From Akkermansiaceae bacterium (GTDB lineage: Bacteria; Verrucomicrobiota; Verrucomicrobiia; Verrucomicrobiales; DEV007), in contig JACKQE010000017.1 in NCBI GenBank assembly GCA_024233005.1, positions 1-64,000 of the forward strand: a stretch of 64,000 nucleotides of DNA, in the 5' to 3' direction. Shown here piece by piece: positions 1 to 9,541 of this stretch. The notes beneath the pieces were generated by a model, which had not been told where the DNA came from, searched no databases, and was given only the letters and a program-made list of their open reading frames with translations. The first letter of the stretch is position 1. Each line of letters begins with the position of its first letter. Both the position numbers and the translations under genes were made by a program.

Positions 1-3000
1 CGTTGCTGTTGTTGACAACGTAGCTGTAAGTGCCGTTGGCGTTGATGGTCAGAGAACCATACGTGCCGGCGAGGGCGGAACCCAGGGTGCCCGCAGTGCC
101 GACGCCTTCGGTGGCCCCAGTCCGGACGGCGGTCACGGTGAGCCCTGCGGAACCGGTGTCGGCATCCGTATCGTTGGTCAGGACATTGCCGGAGGCGTTG
201 CTGCCGGGAGTGCCATTGGCGGTGCCACCAGCCTCGACGGCGGTGCCGGTGTCGTTGACTCCGACCGGGGCTTGATTGGGTTTGCGAAACAGCAGGTCCC
301 TGACCAGGGGAATGGCGTTCGAGCCGTCCGCATTCAGGGTGGGAGATTTTGCCAGGTTGAAATTGGAACCGGTCAGGTTTTCATCATTCGAATCATACCC
401 ATCATTGACGTTTGATGCCTCGAAGATGTCCAGCAAACCGTCATGGTCCGTATCCGTCGTGGAGGTCACGCTCGTGGGGGCTCCATCACCGCGCTCGATG
501 ATGTCACTGATGCCGTCATTGTCTGAATCCGAATCGAGATAATCCTTGGTTCCGTCACTGTCGGTATCGACCGGGAGAAGGCCAATGCTTGCGGAAACGG
601 AAGTGTTGGCATCGTTGGCGTCGTAGTTGTCATCCAGACCGTCGCCGTCCAGATCGCTGCCGGAGCGGTTGATATAAGCCGCCGTTGCCTGGGCTTCGAC
701 ATTGTCGGTGATGCCGTCATTGTCCGAGTCGATGTCAAGACGATTGACAATCCCGTCTCCATCCGTGTCGATGTCCTGATAACTTTGGATGGTATAGGTG
801 ATCGGCAGGGTGTTGAACGTAAAGTAGGTGACCTGATCCATGGGAGTGACCACGTCAGTGCCGAAGACGAGGAACGTGCTGGTCGGCGTGGTCAGGGTGA
901 ACGTGGCCCGATAGTTGTCCTGGGTCGCGCTGGCCGGGTTCAGGAGGACCGGACTGAGGGCTCCTCTGGACCGCAGATCGGCGAAGCTGACGGGTTCCGC
1001 AGTGGCGGTGGTGGCGGCGGCTTCACCGGCCGCATCGTTGGAGTAAGAATAGAGCTTGTTGATGCCATCGCTGTTGCCCAGATTGCTCCAGGTGCCCAAC
1101 TGGTCCAGGGCAAGGGCATCGACGAACTGGGTGGGATCGAAATCGTCGAGATCGCTGAAGACAAGCCCTTGGATGAAAACGCTACCCGTTGGTGAAGTGG
1201 CTGTGACGCGGACAGATTCTGCCGTGCCGGAGCTGCTGTCGGTGTTCACCACCGCTCCCGAAATGGTGGCTCCAAAGTCGTTGGTGATGGTCACCGTGAT
1301 GGTGCCGTCAGTCAGGATGATGGGCCGCTGGCCATTGACCAAAGGTGCCGCGGCCGAAGCGGCGGCGTCATAGGTCAAGGTTGAAGTGACCGGAGCTGAA
1401 GTGACCAGAACCATTTCGTTCTGGTCGAGGATGCCGTCATTGTCATCGTCAATATCGATGCTGTCGGCGACGCCGTCGGCATCGGATTCGAGAGCCACCG
1501 TGATCGTCGAAACGGCGGTGTTCGAATTGCCGGTGCCGTCATTGACAACGATGTTGAGAACGCGGTCTCCAGCCACCGAGGAAGTGGAGGAGAAGAAAAG
1601 CTTTTCGATGGCGGATTCGTAGTTCGCTTTGGTGTCCGTCCCCGTGAGGGTGATCACGCCCGTGCCAGGATTGTAGGCCGACGCGACGATGCTCCCGGGA
1701 AGAACTCCCACGACCTGAAGCAAATCACCGGCCTTGGCGTTGGTCAGGGTAATGCTGGCCGACTTCATGGTGGTGTCGTCGCCATCGGTGATTCCGACAT
1801 TCGATGAAGTGATCGCCACCGGGGTGGCATTGGTCAAATAGTTGGTTGAATAGTTGGGCAGGCTTCCGCTGACAACAAAATTGTCCAGAATGACCTGTTT
1901 CGTGTTGTCGTTTGACCCACCGGTGAACCGGGCCCGAAACACCGTAGTGGCTGAACCGACCGAACCCAGGCTATAGGATACGGAGATTGGGCCACCCACG
2001 GGGTCGTTGCTGAGCGCCGCCAACACCGTCCAACTGCCGCCGCCATTGGTGGAATACTCAAACTGGTAGGTGTCAGTGTTGGCCAGGTTTCCACTGGTAT
2101 TGTAGGTGAACGAGAGAGTGGGGTCCCGGTAACCCGAGAGATTTACCGATCGCCGCACGTCCACGAGATTGTCCGGGTCACGGAGAACCAGCGTGCCGCC
2201 AGTGAAACGAATATCGTTGCCGTCAGCATCCACGATTTTGGTCCAATCGGTGGACCATCCGGTCCCTCCAGTGGCCGTATTGGAGGAAAGGTTGTCTGAC
2301 GCCACCGTGGCTGAATCTGTTGAGTCGAGGTCAAGCACCGGAGGTGTGCCGGTGAGCAATCCGTTCCAGCTCTCGACTTTCAGGGAATCATTTTCCAGAG
2401 CGCCGATGGAGGTCTCGAGATCCCAATCTCCTTCCAGTATGGTGGCTCCGGTGGCATCTGAGCTTGCCGCGATGTCGGCTCCGGTGATGCCTCCCAGAAT
2501 CATGGCAGCCTCCAGTCCCGATTCCCCGGCAGTGAAGTCACATCCGTAGATCAGAATGTCGCCCTCCTGGCTGAGGGCGAGTCCGATGACTTTAAGGTCA
2601 TCGAGGTATTTACCCTGCATGGTTTCGGCATTGAGATCGGCGGTGCCGAGTTGCAGCGTTCCCTCTGCTCCGTGGGAAACGAGGTGGAGAGCATCGATCC
2701 CTTCATATCCCGCAAGTAGGCTGGAAATTTGCTCCATTCCGTCCTGGGTTGGATCGAGGACAAAAATCTCCGCATTTGGCATCCGGCTGGAAAATTCGTT
2801 GACCAACGTCTCAACGTTCTCGATTCCGCCATCGATGATGACCACTTGCCGGAGTTCAGTTAACGGGGCTTGCTCTGCCGGGAGAGCCGCTTCTGGCTCC
2901 GGTGGGTGGGCTTCGGTGGTTTCAATAATCTCTGCGGGCGCTTGTTCCGGAGCGGCGTCAAACAAGACCCGGGACTCAAGGGCCTCAAAGGCCAGAGGAC

Positions 3001-3034
3001 GCTTGGGAGAGGCGGAGGTGCGAGGCTTTCTCAT
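1..3034 (-). CDS. LEPR-XLL / DUF4347 surface protein with VCBS-type repeat (3' end outside window)
   Basis: About 1011 residues are visible from the ATG at 3034; the gene runs off the left edge, so its C-terminus is missing. The N-terminus carries a LEPR-XLL-like motif (FEALESRVLFDAAP, residues about 16-29), followed by a DUF4347 domain (about 58-230; motifs LHLVSHGAEG and IYGCDFTAGE). Next come a beta-sandwich-like stretch, two clusters of Asp-rich thrombospondin type 3-like calcium motifs (for example DTDGDGIVNRLDIDSDNDG, near 670-760 in the DNA), and at the edge the start of a VCBS/cadherin-like repeat (APVGVNDTG ... NANGTYSYVV). Proteins of this build are large, repetitive and exported or cell-surface attached; adhesion is the usual guess. 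The reading frame is intact throughout. It faces away from tgt across an AT-rich divergent spacer. Function beyond surface location is inference. Confidence 0.85.
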   Translation of the reverse strand, partial: MRKPRTSASPKRPLAFEALESRVLFDAAPEQAPAEIIETTEAHPPEPEAALPAEQAPLTELRQVVIIDGGIENVETLVNEFSSRMPNAEIFVLDPTQDGMEQISSLLAGYEGIDALHLVSHGAEGTLQLGTADLNAETMQGKYLDDLKVIGLALSQEGDILIYGCDFTAGESGLEAAMILGGITGADIAASSDATGATILEGDWDLETSIGALENDSLKVESWNGLLTGTPPVLDLDSTDSATVASDNLSSNTATGGTGWSTDWTKIVDADGNDIRFTGGTLVLRDPDNLVDVRRSVNLSGYRDPTLSFTYNTSGNLANTDTYQFEYSTNGGGSWTVLAALSNDPVGGPISVSYSLGSVGSATTVFRARFTGGSNDNTKQVILDNFVVSGSLPNYSTNYLTNATPVAITSSNVGITDGDDTTMKSASITLTNAKAGDLLQVVGVLPGSIVASAYNPGTGVITLTGTDTKANYESAIEKLFFSSTSSVAGDRVLNIVVNDGTGNSNTAVSTITVALESDADGVADSIDIDDDNDGILDQNEMVLVTSAPVTSTLTYDAAASAAAPLVNGQRPIILTDGTITVTITNDFGATISGAVVNTDSSSGTAESVRVTATSPTGSVFIQGLVFSDLDDFDPTQFVDALALDQLGTWSNLGNSDGINKLYSYSNDAAGEAAATTATAEPVSFADLRSRGALSPVLLNPASATQDNYRATFTLTTPTSTFLVFGTDVVTPMDQVTYFTFNTLPITYTIQSYQDIDTDGDGIVNRLDIDSDNDGITDNVEAQATAAYINRSGSDLDGDGLDDNYDANDANTSVSASIGLLPVDTDSDGTKDYLDSDSDNDGISDIIERGDGAPTSVTSTTDTDHDGLLDIFEASNVNDGYDSNDENLTGSNFNLAKSPTLNADGSNAIPLVRDLLFRKPNQAPVGVNDTGTAVEAGGTANGTPGSNASGNVLTNDTDADTGSAGLTVTAVRTGATEGVGTAGTLGSALAGTYGSLTINANGTYSYVVNNSN

Positions 3035-3195
3035 CGGAAAGATGTAACTATTAATTCCATAAAATTAGTATTTTTTAGTAATATAACAACTGTGATTTCT
3101 ATAAATTTGGAAATTCAGATCTTTTTATTTTCTTGACTTTTTGGCGCTGATCCCCTCTTGCCGGGGATTTTCCATGCTGTAACGTCCGGCCCTTC
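3035..3195. promoter_or_regulatory. AT-rich divergent promoter region between surface protein and tgt
   Basis: This 161-bp spacer separates two divergently transcribed genes. Positions about 3040-3135 are strikingly AT-rich compared with the GC-rich surroundings, as expected for promoters or UP-type elements. A TTGACT hexamer near 3132 could be a -35 box for tgt, but no convincing -10 partner is visible and no clear Shine-Dalgarno precedes the tgt ATG. Placement of exact promoters is therefore not supported. Confidence 0.4.
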
Positions 3196-4314
3196 ATGTT
3201 TGAACTGCTTGCCACCGATCCTTCCAGCCAGGCCCGAAGGGGGAGGCTTACCCTGCCGCATGGAGTGGTGGAGACGCCCATCTTCATGCCGGTGGGCACC
3301 CGGGGGACGGTGAAATCCGTCAGTCCTTCGGAACTAGAGGCTCTCGAGGCCCAGATCATTCTGGGAAACACCTACCACCTCTTTCTTCGGCCGGGGATGC
3401 CGCTGCTGGAGCAGTTTGGGGGATTGCACCGTTTCATGGCCTGGGATCGTCCGATATTGACCGATTCCGGGGGATTCCAAGTCTTTTCCTTGGCCAAGTT
3501 GCGGCAGATCACCGCTGATGGGGTTCATTTTCGGAGCCACATTGACGGATCCAAGTTGTTTTTCAGTCCGGAATCGGTCCTGGAGACCCAGGGTATCATC
3601 GGGTCCGATATCGCCATGTTGCTGGATGAATGTCCCCCGTGGCCTTGTGAACGGGAGTACGCCGAGAAAAGTCTCGCCCTGACCCAGCGCTGGGCGGAGC
3701 GTTCCCGCCAGTGGATTGCAGAGCAGGGGCGCGCCGGGCAACATTTTTTTCCGATCGTGCAGGGGAGTGTCTTTCCCGATCTCCGGGAGAAGGCCGCCAG
3801 GGACTTGGTGAATCTTGACTTCGACGGATACGCGATCGGGGGACTCAGCGTCGGTGAGCCCGAGGTGGAAATGTACCGCGCGGTGGAGGCGGCGATCCCT
3901 CATCTCCCGGCAGCGAAACCCCGCTATGCGATGGGGGTCGGTCAGCCGGACCAGCTCCTGGAACTGGTCTCCCGCGGGGTGGATATGTTCGACTGTGTCC
4001 TTCCGACCCGGGTTGCGAGGAATGGAGCGGCCTACACTGACGACGGGCTGATGAATCTTCGCAATGCCCGCTATGAACGAGATGAGAGGCCCCTTTCGGA
4101 GGACACGCACCCGCTTTGCGCCCCCTTCAGCCGGGCCTATTTGCGGCATTTGATCAAAAATGACGAGATACTGGGGCTCAGAATCGTGACTCTGCACAAC
4201 CTGCACTTTTATCTGGGCTTGATGAAACGGGCTCGCTGTGCTATTCAAGGCGGCGATTTTGCACGATTCCGAGATGATTTCACCCGGCGCTACCGTCAGG
4301 GAGTGATCGAGTAA
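3196..4314 (+). CDS. tgt: queuine/preQ1 tRNA-ribosyltransferase
   Basis: This 372-residue protein is full length for bacterial Tgt, which exchanges guanine-34 for preQ1 in tRNAs with GUN anticodons. The catalytic motifs are present: TDSGGFQVFSL with the proton-acceptor Asp (about residue 93), GGLSVGEP, and MFDCVLPTR with the nucleophilic Asp. The zinc site is unusual. Where the family normally has C-x-C-x2-C, this protein reads D-T-H-P-L-C just before SRAYLRHL; only the third Cys and the later His (HNLHFY) are retained, although the new His could still serve as a ligand. It is followed by yajC (54-bp gap) and secDF, the classic tgt-yajC-secDF order found in many bacteria. Confidence 0.96.
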   Translation: MFELLATDPSSQARRGRLTLPHGVVETPIFMPVGTRGTVKSVSPSELEALEAQIILGNTYHLFLRPGMPLLEQFGGLHRFMAWDRPILTDSGGFQVFSLAKLRQITADGVHFRSHIDGSKLFFSPESVLETQGIIGSDIAMLLDECPPWPCEREYAEKSLALTQRWAERSRQWIAEQGRAGQHFFPIVQGSVFPDLREKAARDLVNLDFDGYAIGGLSVGEPEVEMYRAVEAAIPHLPAAKPRYAMGVGQPDQLLELVSRGVDMFDCVLPTRVARNGAAYTDDGLMNLRNARYERDERPLSEDTHPLCAPFSRAYLRHLIKNDEILGLRIVTLHNLHFYLGLMKRARCAIQGGDFARFRDDFTRRYRQGVIE

Positions 4315-4368
4315 GACGCCCCAACCCCGCATCCAGACGAACCCAGCCTCCGCAGAAAGCACAGATCC

Positions 4369-4728
4369 ATGCAGTCATTTTCCGTATTTTTCCCTCTCCT
4401 GGCCCAGGATGCCCCAACTCAACCCGGTGGCCTGGGCGGCATGCTGGTTCCGATGGTTCTGATCTTCGCGATGATGTATTTCGTGATGATTCGGCCCCAG
4501 CAAAAGCGCCAAAAAGAACTCAAAGCCATGCTGGAGAGTCTTGGAGTGGGCGATGAAGTGGTCACCACGGGCGGCATTTATGGCGTCATCAAGGCGCAGA
4601 CGGACCGCGTGGTGACGCTGCAGGTGGACGATGGGGTGCGCTTGCGTTTCGATCGCGCCGCCATCGCCCAAGTTGCCAAGAAAAAAGACGCTCCGGCTGC
4701 CGAACTCCCCAGCGAGCCGGCCAAATAA
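4369..4728 (+). CDS. yajC: preprotein translocase subunit YajC
   Basis: The protein has 119 residues with a single membrane helix near residues 23-43 (MLVPMVLIFAMMYFVMIRPQ) followed by the family signature RPQQKRQKELKAMLESL and a GDEVVTTGGIYG motif. YajC associates with SecDF and the SecYEG channel at the inner membrane. The N-terminal hydrophobic segment ending in LAQDAPTQ resembles a cleavable signal, which is seen in some YajC homologues. It lies between tgt and secDF on the same strand, in the conserved order, so co-transcription is likely. Confidence 0.95.
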   Translation: MQSFSVFFPLLAQDAPTQPGGLGGMLVPMVLIFAMMYFVMIRPQQKRQKELKAMLESLGVGDEVVTTGGIYGVIKAQTDRVVTLQVDDGVRLRFDRAAIAQVAKKKDAPAAELPSEPAK

Positions 4729-4748
4729 CCAACCCTGCCTCTTGTGCT

Positions 4749-4783
4749 CCCCCTTTTCGGAGGGGGCTGTTTTGTTGTCTTTT
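4749..4783 (+). terminator. weak hairpin with T-rich tail in the yajC-secDF spacer
   Basis: A short perfect stem (CCCCCT at 4749-4754 with AGGGGG at 4761-4766) is followed by a T-rich stretch (TGTTTTGTTGTCTTTT). It sits 20 bp after the yajC stop and before the secDF start, so it could act as a partial terminator that lowers secDF expression. The stem is only six base pairs and the T tract is interrupted. Confidence 0.4.
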
Positions 4784-4806
4784 CCCCACCCATCCCGCTT
4801 ATTCCC

Positions 4807-7263
4807 ATGTCCACCTGGAAACGCCCCCTCTTCTTTTTTGGCGGTCTTGCCGTCTTCGGTCTTTCACTTTGGTATTACGGTGACCCCGGCAAAGCCAAAG
4901 CTGTGACCGGCGGCTACACCTTTTTCATGGGCTTGAGCCTCATGATGCTGTTCCTTTGGTATTTTGGAACCGAAACCGACCGCAATCGCCGCTGGATCGG
5001 CAGTTTCGTCGCCATCGCGGTGGGGGCTCTCTCCTTGTTTTATTTCCAACGCCTCGGAGTGGAAAAAGGCATCGAATTGCAGGGGGGGATTTCTGTCAGT
5101 CTGCAGATCGAGCCCAACGCTGGGAATGACGTGAGCAAGGATGCCCAGCGTCAGGTCATCAAGGTGCTGGAGAAGCGGCTCAATGCCAGTGGTGCCAAAG
5201 ACATGGTTCTGGCTCCGGAAGGCTCGGACCGGGTTTTCATCCAAATTCCAGGAATGAGCAAGGAGGCGGCGGATGAACTCATCAAAAATGCCACCGCCGC
5301 CGCCAAGTTGGAGTTCTCCCTGGTGGAGCGTGAGGAAATGCAGGGACAGGCCCAGCGGGTCGCGGAGGGGCTCGATGTGGTGCCCGGGATGCGCGCCCTG
5401 CCCGCCCAAAAACTCGAAGGCGAAGAGGACAAAGACGCCGCCACGCCGGAGGCAGGAGACAAGTTCTACCTCGTGAAGCAGAATGCGGACATGTCCGGCA
5501 AGCATGTCACCGGTGCCGGAGTCCACTACGGTCAGGAAGGCTGGGAAATTTATTTGGAATTTGACGACGAGGGTTCCACCCAGTTTGGCGAATTGTCCAA
5601 AAACTACGGCCGCCAGTTGGCGATCATCGTCGATGGCAAAGTCATCTCGGCTCCCGGATTCAACAGCGGCCGCCCGATTTACGGCACCTGCCAGATCACT
5701 GGCAGCTTTACGGAAACCAGTGCCAGGGCGCTCGCCAGTGCGTTGGAAAATCCCTTGGAGAATCCCCTGAAAGTGATCTCCCAGAATTACATTTCGCCCA
5801 CCATGGGGGAATCCAGCGTCAAGCAGGGCATTTGGGCGGGCGTCAGTGGACTGCTGATTTCGCTGGTCTTCATTGTGCTTTACTACCGTTTCGCCGGACT
5901 CATCGCCATGGTCGGTATTGTGATCAACATCGCCATCATTTTCGGAGCCATGGCGCTCTTCAAGTTCACCCTGACCCTTCCCGGGATCGCGGGGATCGTG
6001 CTGATCATCGGGATGGCCATCGATGCCAATGTGCTCATCTTTGAGCGGCTCCGCGAGGAAATGGCCACCGGCAAATCATTCTCAGCCGCCTTGGCGACCG
6101 CTTATGACCGGGCGTTCACCGCCATCTTCGATTCCAATCTGACCTCGCTCATCACCTCCATCATTCTCTACGCGGTGGCGACGGGAACGGTCCGGGGTTT
6201 CGCCATCACCCTGACGATCGGGATTATCGGCACTCTTTTCGCGGCCGTGCTGGTCACTCGGGTCTGCTTCCGATGGTTGCTCGATTTTAATCTCATGGAC
6301 AAGGCGAATTTCGCCAGTCTGTTCACCCGGACCAAAATCGACTTCCTCAAGTGGAGCCGGCCAGCGCTGCTCGGCTCGGCCGCCGTCGTGGCTTTGTCGC
6401 TGATTGTGGTGCCCATTATCGACCCCCGTGGCATCGACCTCAAGGAAGGCGACCGCATCAGCGTAAAGGTCCCCGCCGGGTCGCTGACGCAGGCGCAGGT
6501 CGAGGAGGCCCTGGCCGGGGTCAAAGATATCGGGACGCCGGTCGTGCAGATCCAGTCCACCATGGGTGAGGGGGGCGGTGAGTTCGTCAGTATCCGGACC
6601 GCTTTCGGCAAATCCGAGGTGGTGCTCCAAGCGCTGCAGAAAAGCTTGAAAATCGATCCTTCCACTGCCGAAACGACTTCGATTGGTTCCCAGGTCGGTG
6701 GGGAGACTTTGCGGGCTTCCATTCTATCGTTGGTTCTCGCCCTCGTGGCCATTCTCATTTACCTCACGGTCCGCTTCGAGTTCGCCTTTGCTCTGGGGGC
6801 CATCGTGGCGTTGGCGCATGACGTCATCATTGTGACAGGTCTTCTGGCCATTTTTGGACAGGACATCAGCCTTATCACCATTGGGGCCTTGCTCACGATT
6901 GCCGGGTATTCCATCAATGACACGATCGTGGTCTTTGACTTCGTCCGGGATGGTCTGAAAACGAAGCGGGGATCGATCATTGATGTCTTCAACTACTGTC
7001 TGAATGCGACCCTGAGCCGTACGATCATCACCGGTGGCACGACGATCGTCGTGGTGATCACCCTGTTGATTTTCGGTGGCCCCGCACTGCGGGCCTTTGC
7101 CCTCCCCATCCTCTTCGGGATCCTTGTCGGGACCTACTCCTCGGTGTATGTCGCCTCGCCGATCACCTTGTGGTGGGTCAAGAAATCGGGTACCAATTTG
7201 CGTCGGGAAATTCTCGATGCCGAACAGTCCAAGATCGGTCCCAATCTGGCTCAGGAAGGCTGA
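4807..7263 (+). CDS. secDF: fused protein translocase SecDF
   Basis: This single polypeptide of about 818 residues contains both SecD and SecF, which use the proton gradient to pull exported proteins through SecYEG. The SecD half has two early membrane helices, a periplasmic domain with the GxxGGISVSLQIEP-type region, and the helix bundle carrying GMAIDANVLIFERLREE. The SecF half repeats the pattern, with GYSINDTIVVFDFVRDG near residue 705. The start chosen is the ATG at 4807 (MSTWKRPLFFFGG); an in-frame GTG at 4744 lies inside a hairpin and is less likely. Fusion of SecD and SecF is known in several bacterial groups. It ends the tgt-yajC-secDF cluster and converges on the HNH gene. Confidence 0.96.
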   Translation: MSTWKRPLFFFGGLAVFGLSLWYYGDPGKAKAVTGGYTFFMGLSLMMLFLWYFGTETDRNRRWIGSFVAIAVGALSLFYFQRLGVEKGIELQGGISVSLQIEPNAGNDVSKDAQRQVIKVLEKRLNASGAKDMVLAPEGSDRVFIQIPGMSKEAADELIKNATAAAKLEFSLVEREEMQGQAQRVAEGLDVVPGMRALPAQKLEGEEDKDAATPEAGDKFYLVKQNADMSGKHVTGAGVHYGQEGWEIYLEFDDEGSTQFGELSKNYGRQLAIIVDGKVISAPGFNSGRPIYGTCQITGSFTETSARALASALENPLENPLKVISQNYISPTMGESSVKQGIWAGVSGLLISLVFIVLYYRFAGLIAMVGIVINIAIIFGAMALFKFTLTLPGIAGIVLIIGMAIDANVLIFERLREEMATGKSFSAALATAYDRAFTAIFDSNLTSLITSIILYAVATGTVRGFAITLTIGIIGTLFAAVLVTRVCFRWLLDFNLMDKANFASLFTRTKIDFLKWSRPALLGSAAVVALSLIVVPIIDPRGIDLKEGDRISVKVPAGSLTQAQVEEALAGVKDIGTPVVQIQSTMGEGGGEFVSIRTAFGKSEVVLQALQKSLKIDPSTAETTSIGSQVGGETLRASILSLVLALVAILIYLTVRFEFAFALGAIVALAHDVIIVTGLLAIFGQDISLITIGALLTIAGYSINDTIVVFDFVRDGLKTKRGSIIDVFNYCLNATLSRTIITGGTTIVVVITLLIFGGPALRAFALPILFGILVGTYSSVYVASPITLWWVKKSGTNLRREILDAEQSKIGPNLAQEG

Positions 7264-7337
7264 GCCGGTTCCCCCCATGCTGCCGTCCGAGGTCCAGAGG
7301 CCCTGGCGGAACGCGGGACGGACGGATGGTTCCGTGG

Positions 7338-7919
7338 TCACCCCAGAAACGGTTTCCAGTCTTTGATATCGTGGGGATTGCGCAGCAGCATGGTCACCGG
7401 CACCTCGCGGGGAGCTTTCGGTTGCCTTACCAGTCTGAGCCCGGCTTCCTCCGGGGTGCGATCCGCCTTACGGCTGTTCACCTCCCGGGCGGCAAGGACG
7501 CAATTCTCCCAAGTGGTGGTGCCTCCGCGTGAGCGGGGGAGGATGTGATCGATGTTGCCTTCGCCAGGTCGCAGAATCCGGCCGGTGTACTGGCAACGGC
7601 CGCCGTCGCGTTCCCAGAGGCTGCGGGCGGAGAAGCGGGGCCGTTTCACCGGCACCCGATCGAATCTCGCAAGGACGATGACTGTGGGGACACGGATCTG
7701 ACCGCGGGGAGTTCCGACCTGGTTGTCCTCGTCGCGCACCGGGAGTTCTAGCCAGTCATTCCAGCGGGTTGGAATCATGACTTCCTCCCCTTGGATGTCC
7801 AAGCCCGTGGCGGTGTCGACGCACATTTGGCTGAAAGCCGTGGCCGGGGTCACGATGTTGATGGCCTGCCAATTGCGGTTCAGCACCAGCACGATGTTTT
7901 TGTTCAGGATGTCGCTCAT
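7338..7919 (-). CDS. HNH endonuclease family protein
   Basis: This 193-residue protein has a C-terminal HNH domain: RCQYTGRILRPGEGNIDHILP contains the central His in DHILPRSRGG, followed by TWENCVLAAREVNSRKAD with the Asn-containing helix. The N-terminal part (VLVLNRNWQAINIVT) is the conserved leader of a family common in cyanobacteria, planctomycetes and Verrucomicrobiota. The HNH fold cuts DNA, but the role of this stand-alone chromosomal family is not established. No methyltransferase or restriction partner is adjacent, so calling it a restriction enzyme would not be justified. It converges with secDF across a 74-bp gap. Confidence 0.88.
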   Translation of the reverse strand: MSDILNKNIVLVLNRNWQAINIVTPATAFSQMCVDTATGLDIQGEEVMIPTRWNDWLELPVRDEDNQVGTPRGQIRVPTVIVLARFDRVPVKRPRFSARSLWERDGGRCQYTGRILRPGEGNIDHILPRSRGGTTTWENCVLAAREVNSRKADRTPEEAGLRLVRQPKAPREVPVTMLLRNPHDIKDWKPFLG

Positions 7920-8122
7920 GGTCTCTTTGGGAAAACGTCACTCAAGGAAGGGCCTCAATCCAAGGTTCGGGAAGCAGCGGGCGCCTGAAAGCAACATCTT
8001 GGTCACCTTGGCTCCGGCCTTCGAGTTTGCCTCGGGGTGGGCAACGGGGCTCTACTAGTCTGTGGGGGGCAAGTCATGAAAAAAAGCAAAGGGGAATTGT
8101 CGGCAAAATGGGAAGGTCCTTC

Positions 8123-9541
8123 TTAGGAAAGCACTTCCCGCACCACTTGACCGAAGACATCGGTGAGGCGGAAATCGCGCCCTCCATACCGGTAAGTGAG
8201 GCGTTCGTGGTCCAGTCCGATCAGATGGAGCAGGGTCGCGTGCAAGTCATGGAGATGGACTTTGTCCTGCTCGGCATAGTAACCGTAATCATCCGTGGAG
8301 CCATGACTGTGGCCTGCCTTGACCCCGGCCCCGGCCAGCCAAATGGTAAAACCAGCGGGATTGTGGTCCCGTCCGTTGCTGCCTTGGGCGATCGGAGTGC
8401 GACCGAACTCGGTGGCCCAGACCACCAGGGTGTCCTCAAGCATCCCGCGCTGTTTCAGATCCGTGAGCATTCCCGCAATGGGACGGTCCACGGCGGCGGC
8501 GTTTTTCGCGTGGCCTTCCTTCAATCCGCTATGCTGATCCCAGACATAGGGGGTGCTCACCTGGACAAAGCGCACTCCGGCTTCACAGAAACGCCGGGCC
8601 AGCAGGCAACGGCGGCCGAACTCAGCCGTGTGGGTTTCTTCCAGACCGTAGAGCGATCGGATGTGGTTCGGTTCGTCCGAGAGGTTCAGCAAATCCGGCG
8701 CCACTCCCTGCATTCGGAACGCCATTTCGTAGCTCGCGATGACTCCCTCGATTTGGGCATCCCTCCCGCCGGAGCGCTCCAGATGGGCCGCGTTCAACTC
8801 CTGGAGGAAGCCGAGTTCACGCTGGCGCAGCCGGTCTCCGTCGACCGGTCTTTCGAGATATCGAATGTGGGCTTCTTTGCCGGCATCCATGTTGGCATGA
8901 CCGATGGCGGTGCCTCCGTGTTTTGCCGGGAGAAAGGCGGAACCGAAATTGCGGGGGCCGCCGTGTCCACGGGGCGGGGCGATGGAGATGAACCCGGGAA
9001 GACTGGCATTCTCGGAACCCAGGCCATAGCTCGCCCAAGCTCCCAGTGAGGGGCGGACGAGACTGTCTGTTCCGGTGTGGAGCATGCTCACGGCCTGGCC
9101 GTGGGAGGTCCCCAGGGTTTCCATGGATTTGATGAAACAGAGCTCGTCGATCTGCTTGCCGAGGTGGGGCCAAAGATCACTCACCCAATTGCCGCTCTGG
9201 CCAGCCCGGCGAAATTTCCACGGTGAGGCAAAAATCTGGCCCACCTTGCCGTCCTTGGTCGCGTCGAGGTTCGCCAGCGGTTTGAAGGGCAGGGGACGGC
9301 CATGTTCCGCGGCGAGACGCGGCTTATGGTCGAAAGAATCCACCTGCGAAACCCCGCCATGGAGGAACAGAAAAATCACCCGCTTGGCGCGCGCCGCGAA
9401 ATGGGCAGAACCGGTCACCGACATTTCTTGTGCTGTCAAAGCACTGAGAGCCAGAGAGCCGAACCCACAGGCCGTTCCTTGAAGAAAGGACCGCCGCGTC
9501 ATCCCCTGAGGGGAAAAATGATGACAGGCTCCGGTTTTCAT
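8123..9541 (-). CDS. DUF1501 family secreted protein (Tat signal)
   Basis: The protein of about 472 residues begins with a twin-arginine-type signal (TRRSFLQGTACGFGSLALSAL) and belongs to DUF1501, a family with an alkaline-phosphatase/sulfatase-like fold. Family landmarks include VIFLFLHGGVSQVDSFDHKP, FGRTPIAQGSNGRDHNPAGF near residue 385, and GGRDFRLTDVFG at the C-terminus. The start is taken at 9541 (MKTGACHHF); a Met at 9502, directly before the twin arginines, is the alternative. It lies 118 bp downstream of the DUF1549/DUF1553 gene on the same strand, the usual pairing in PVC bacteria. Function is unknown; periplasmic oxidation or sulfated-glycan handling has been suggested for the pair. 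Confidence 0.9.
   Translation of the reverse strand: MKTGACHHFSPQGMTRRSFLQGTACGFGSLALSALTAQEMSVTGSAHFAARAKRVIFLFLHGGVSQVDSFDHKPRLAAEHGRPLPFKPLANLDATKDGKVGQIFASPWKFRRAGQSGNWVSDLWPHLGKQIDELCFIKSMETLGTSHGQAVSMLHTGTDSLVRPSLGAWASYGLGSENASLPGFISIAPPRGHGGPRNFGSAFLPAKHGGTAIGHANMDAGKEAHIRYLERPVDGDRLRQRELGFLQELNAAHLERSGGRDAQIEGVIASYEMAFRMQGVAPDLLNLSDEPNHIRSLYGLEETHTAEFGRRCLLARRFCEAGVRFVQVSTPYVWDQHSGLKEGHAKNAAAVDRPIAGMLTDLKQRGMLEDTLVVWATEFGRTPIAQGSNGRDHNPAGFTIWLAGAGVKAGHSHGSTDDYGYYAEQDKVHLHDLHATLLHLIGLDHERLTYRYGGRDFRLTDVFGQVVREVLS

Noticed and set aside
2990..3034. apparent frameshift near the start of the LEPR-XLL gene
   Set aside because: On recounting positions the ATG at 3034 is in frame with the FEALESRVLFDAAP motif and the rest of the protein; the first impression was a counting error.
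7338..7919. HNH gene as part of a restriction-modification system
   Set aside because: No methyltransferase or specificity gene is adjacent; the protein belongs to a widespread stand-alone HNH family.
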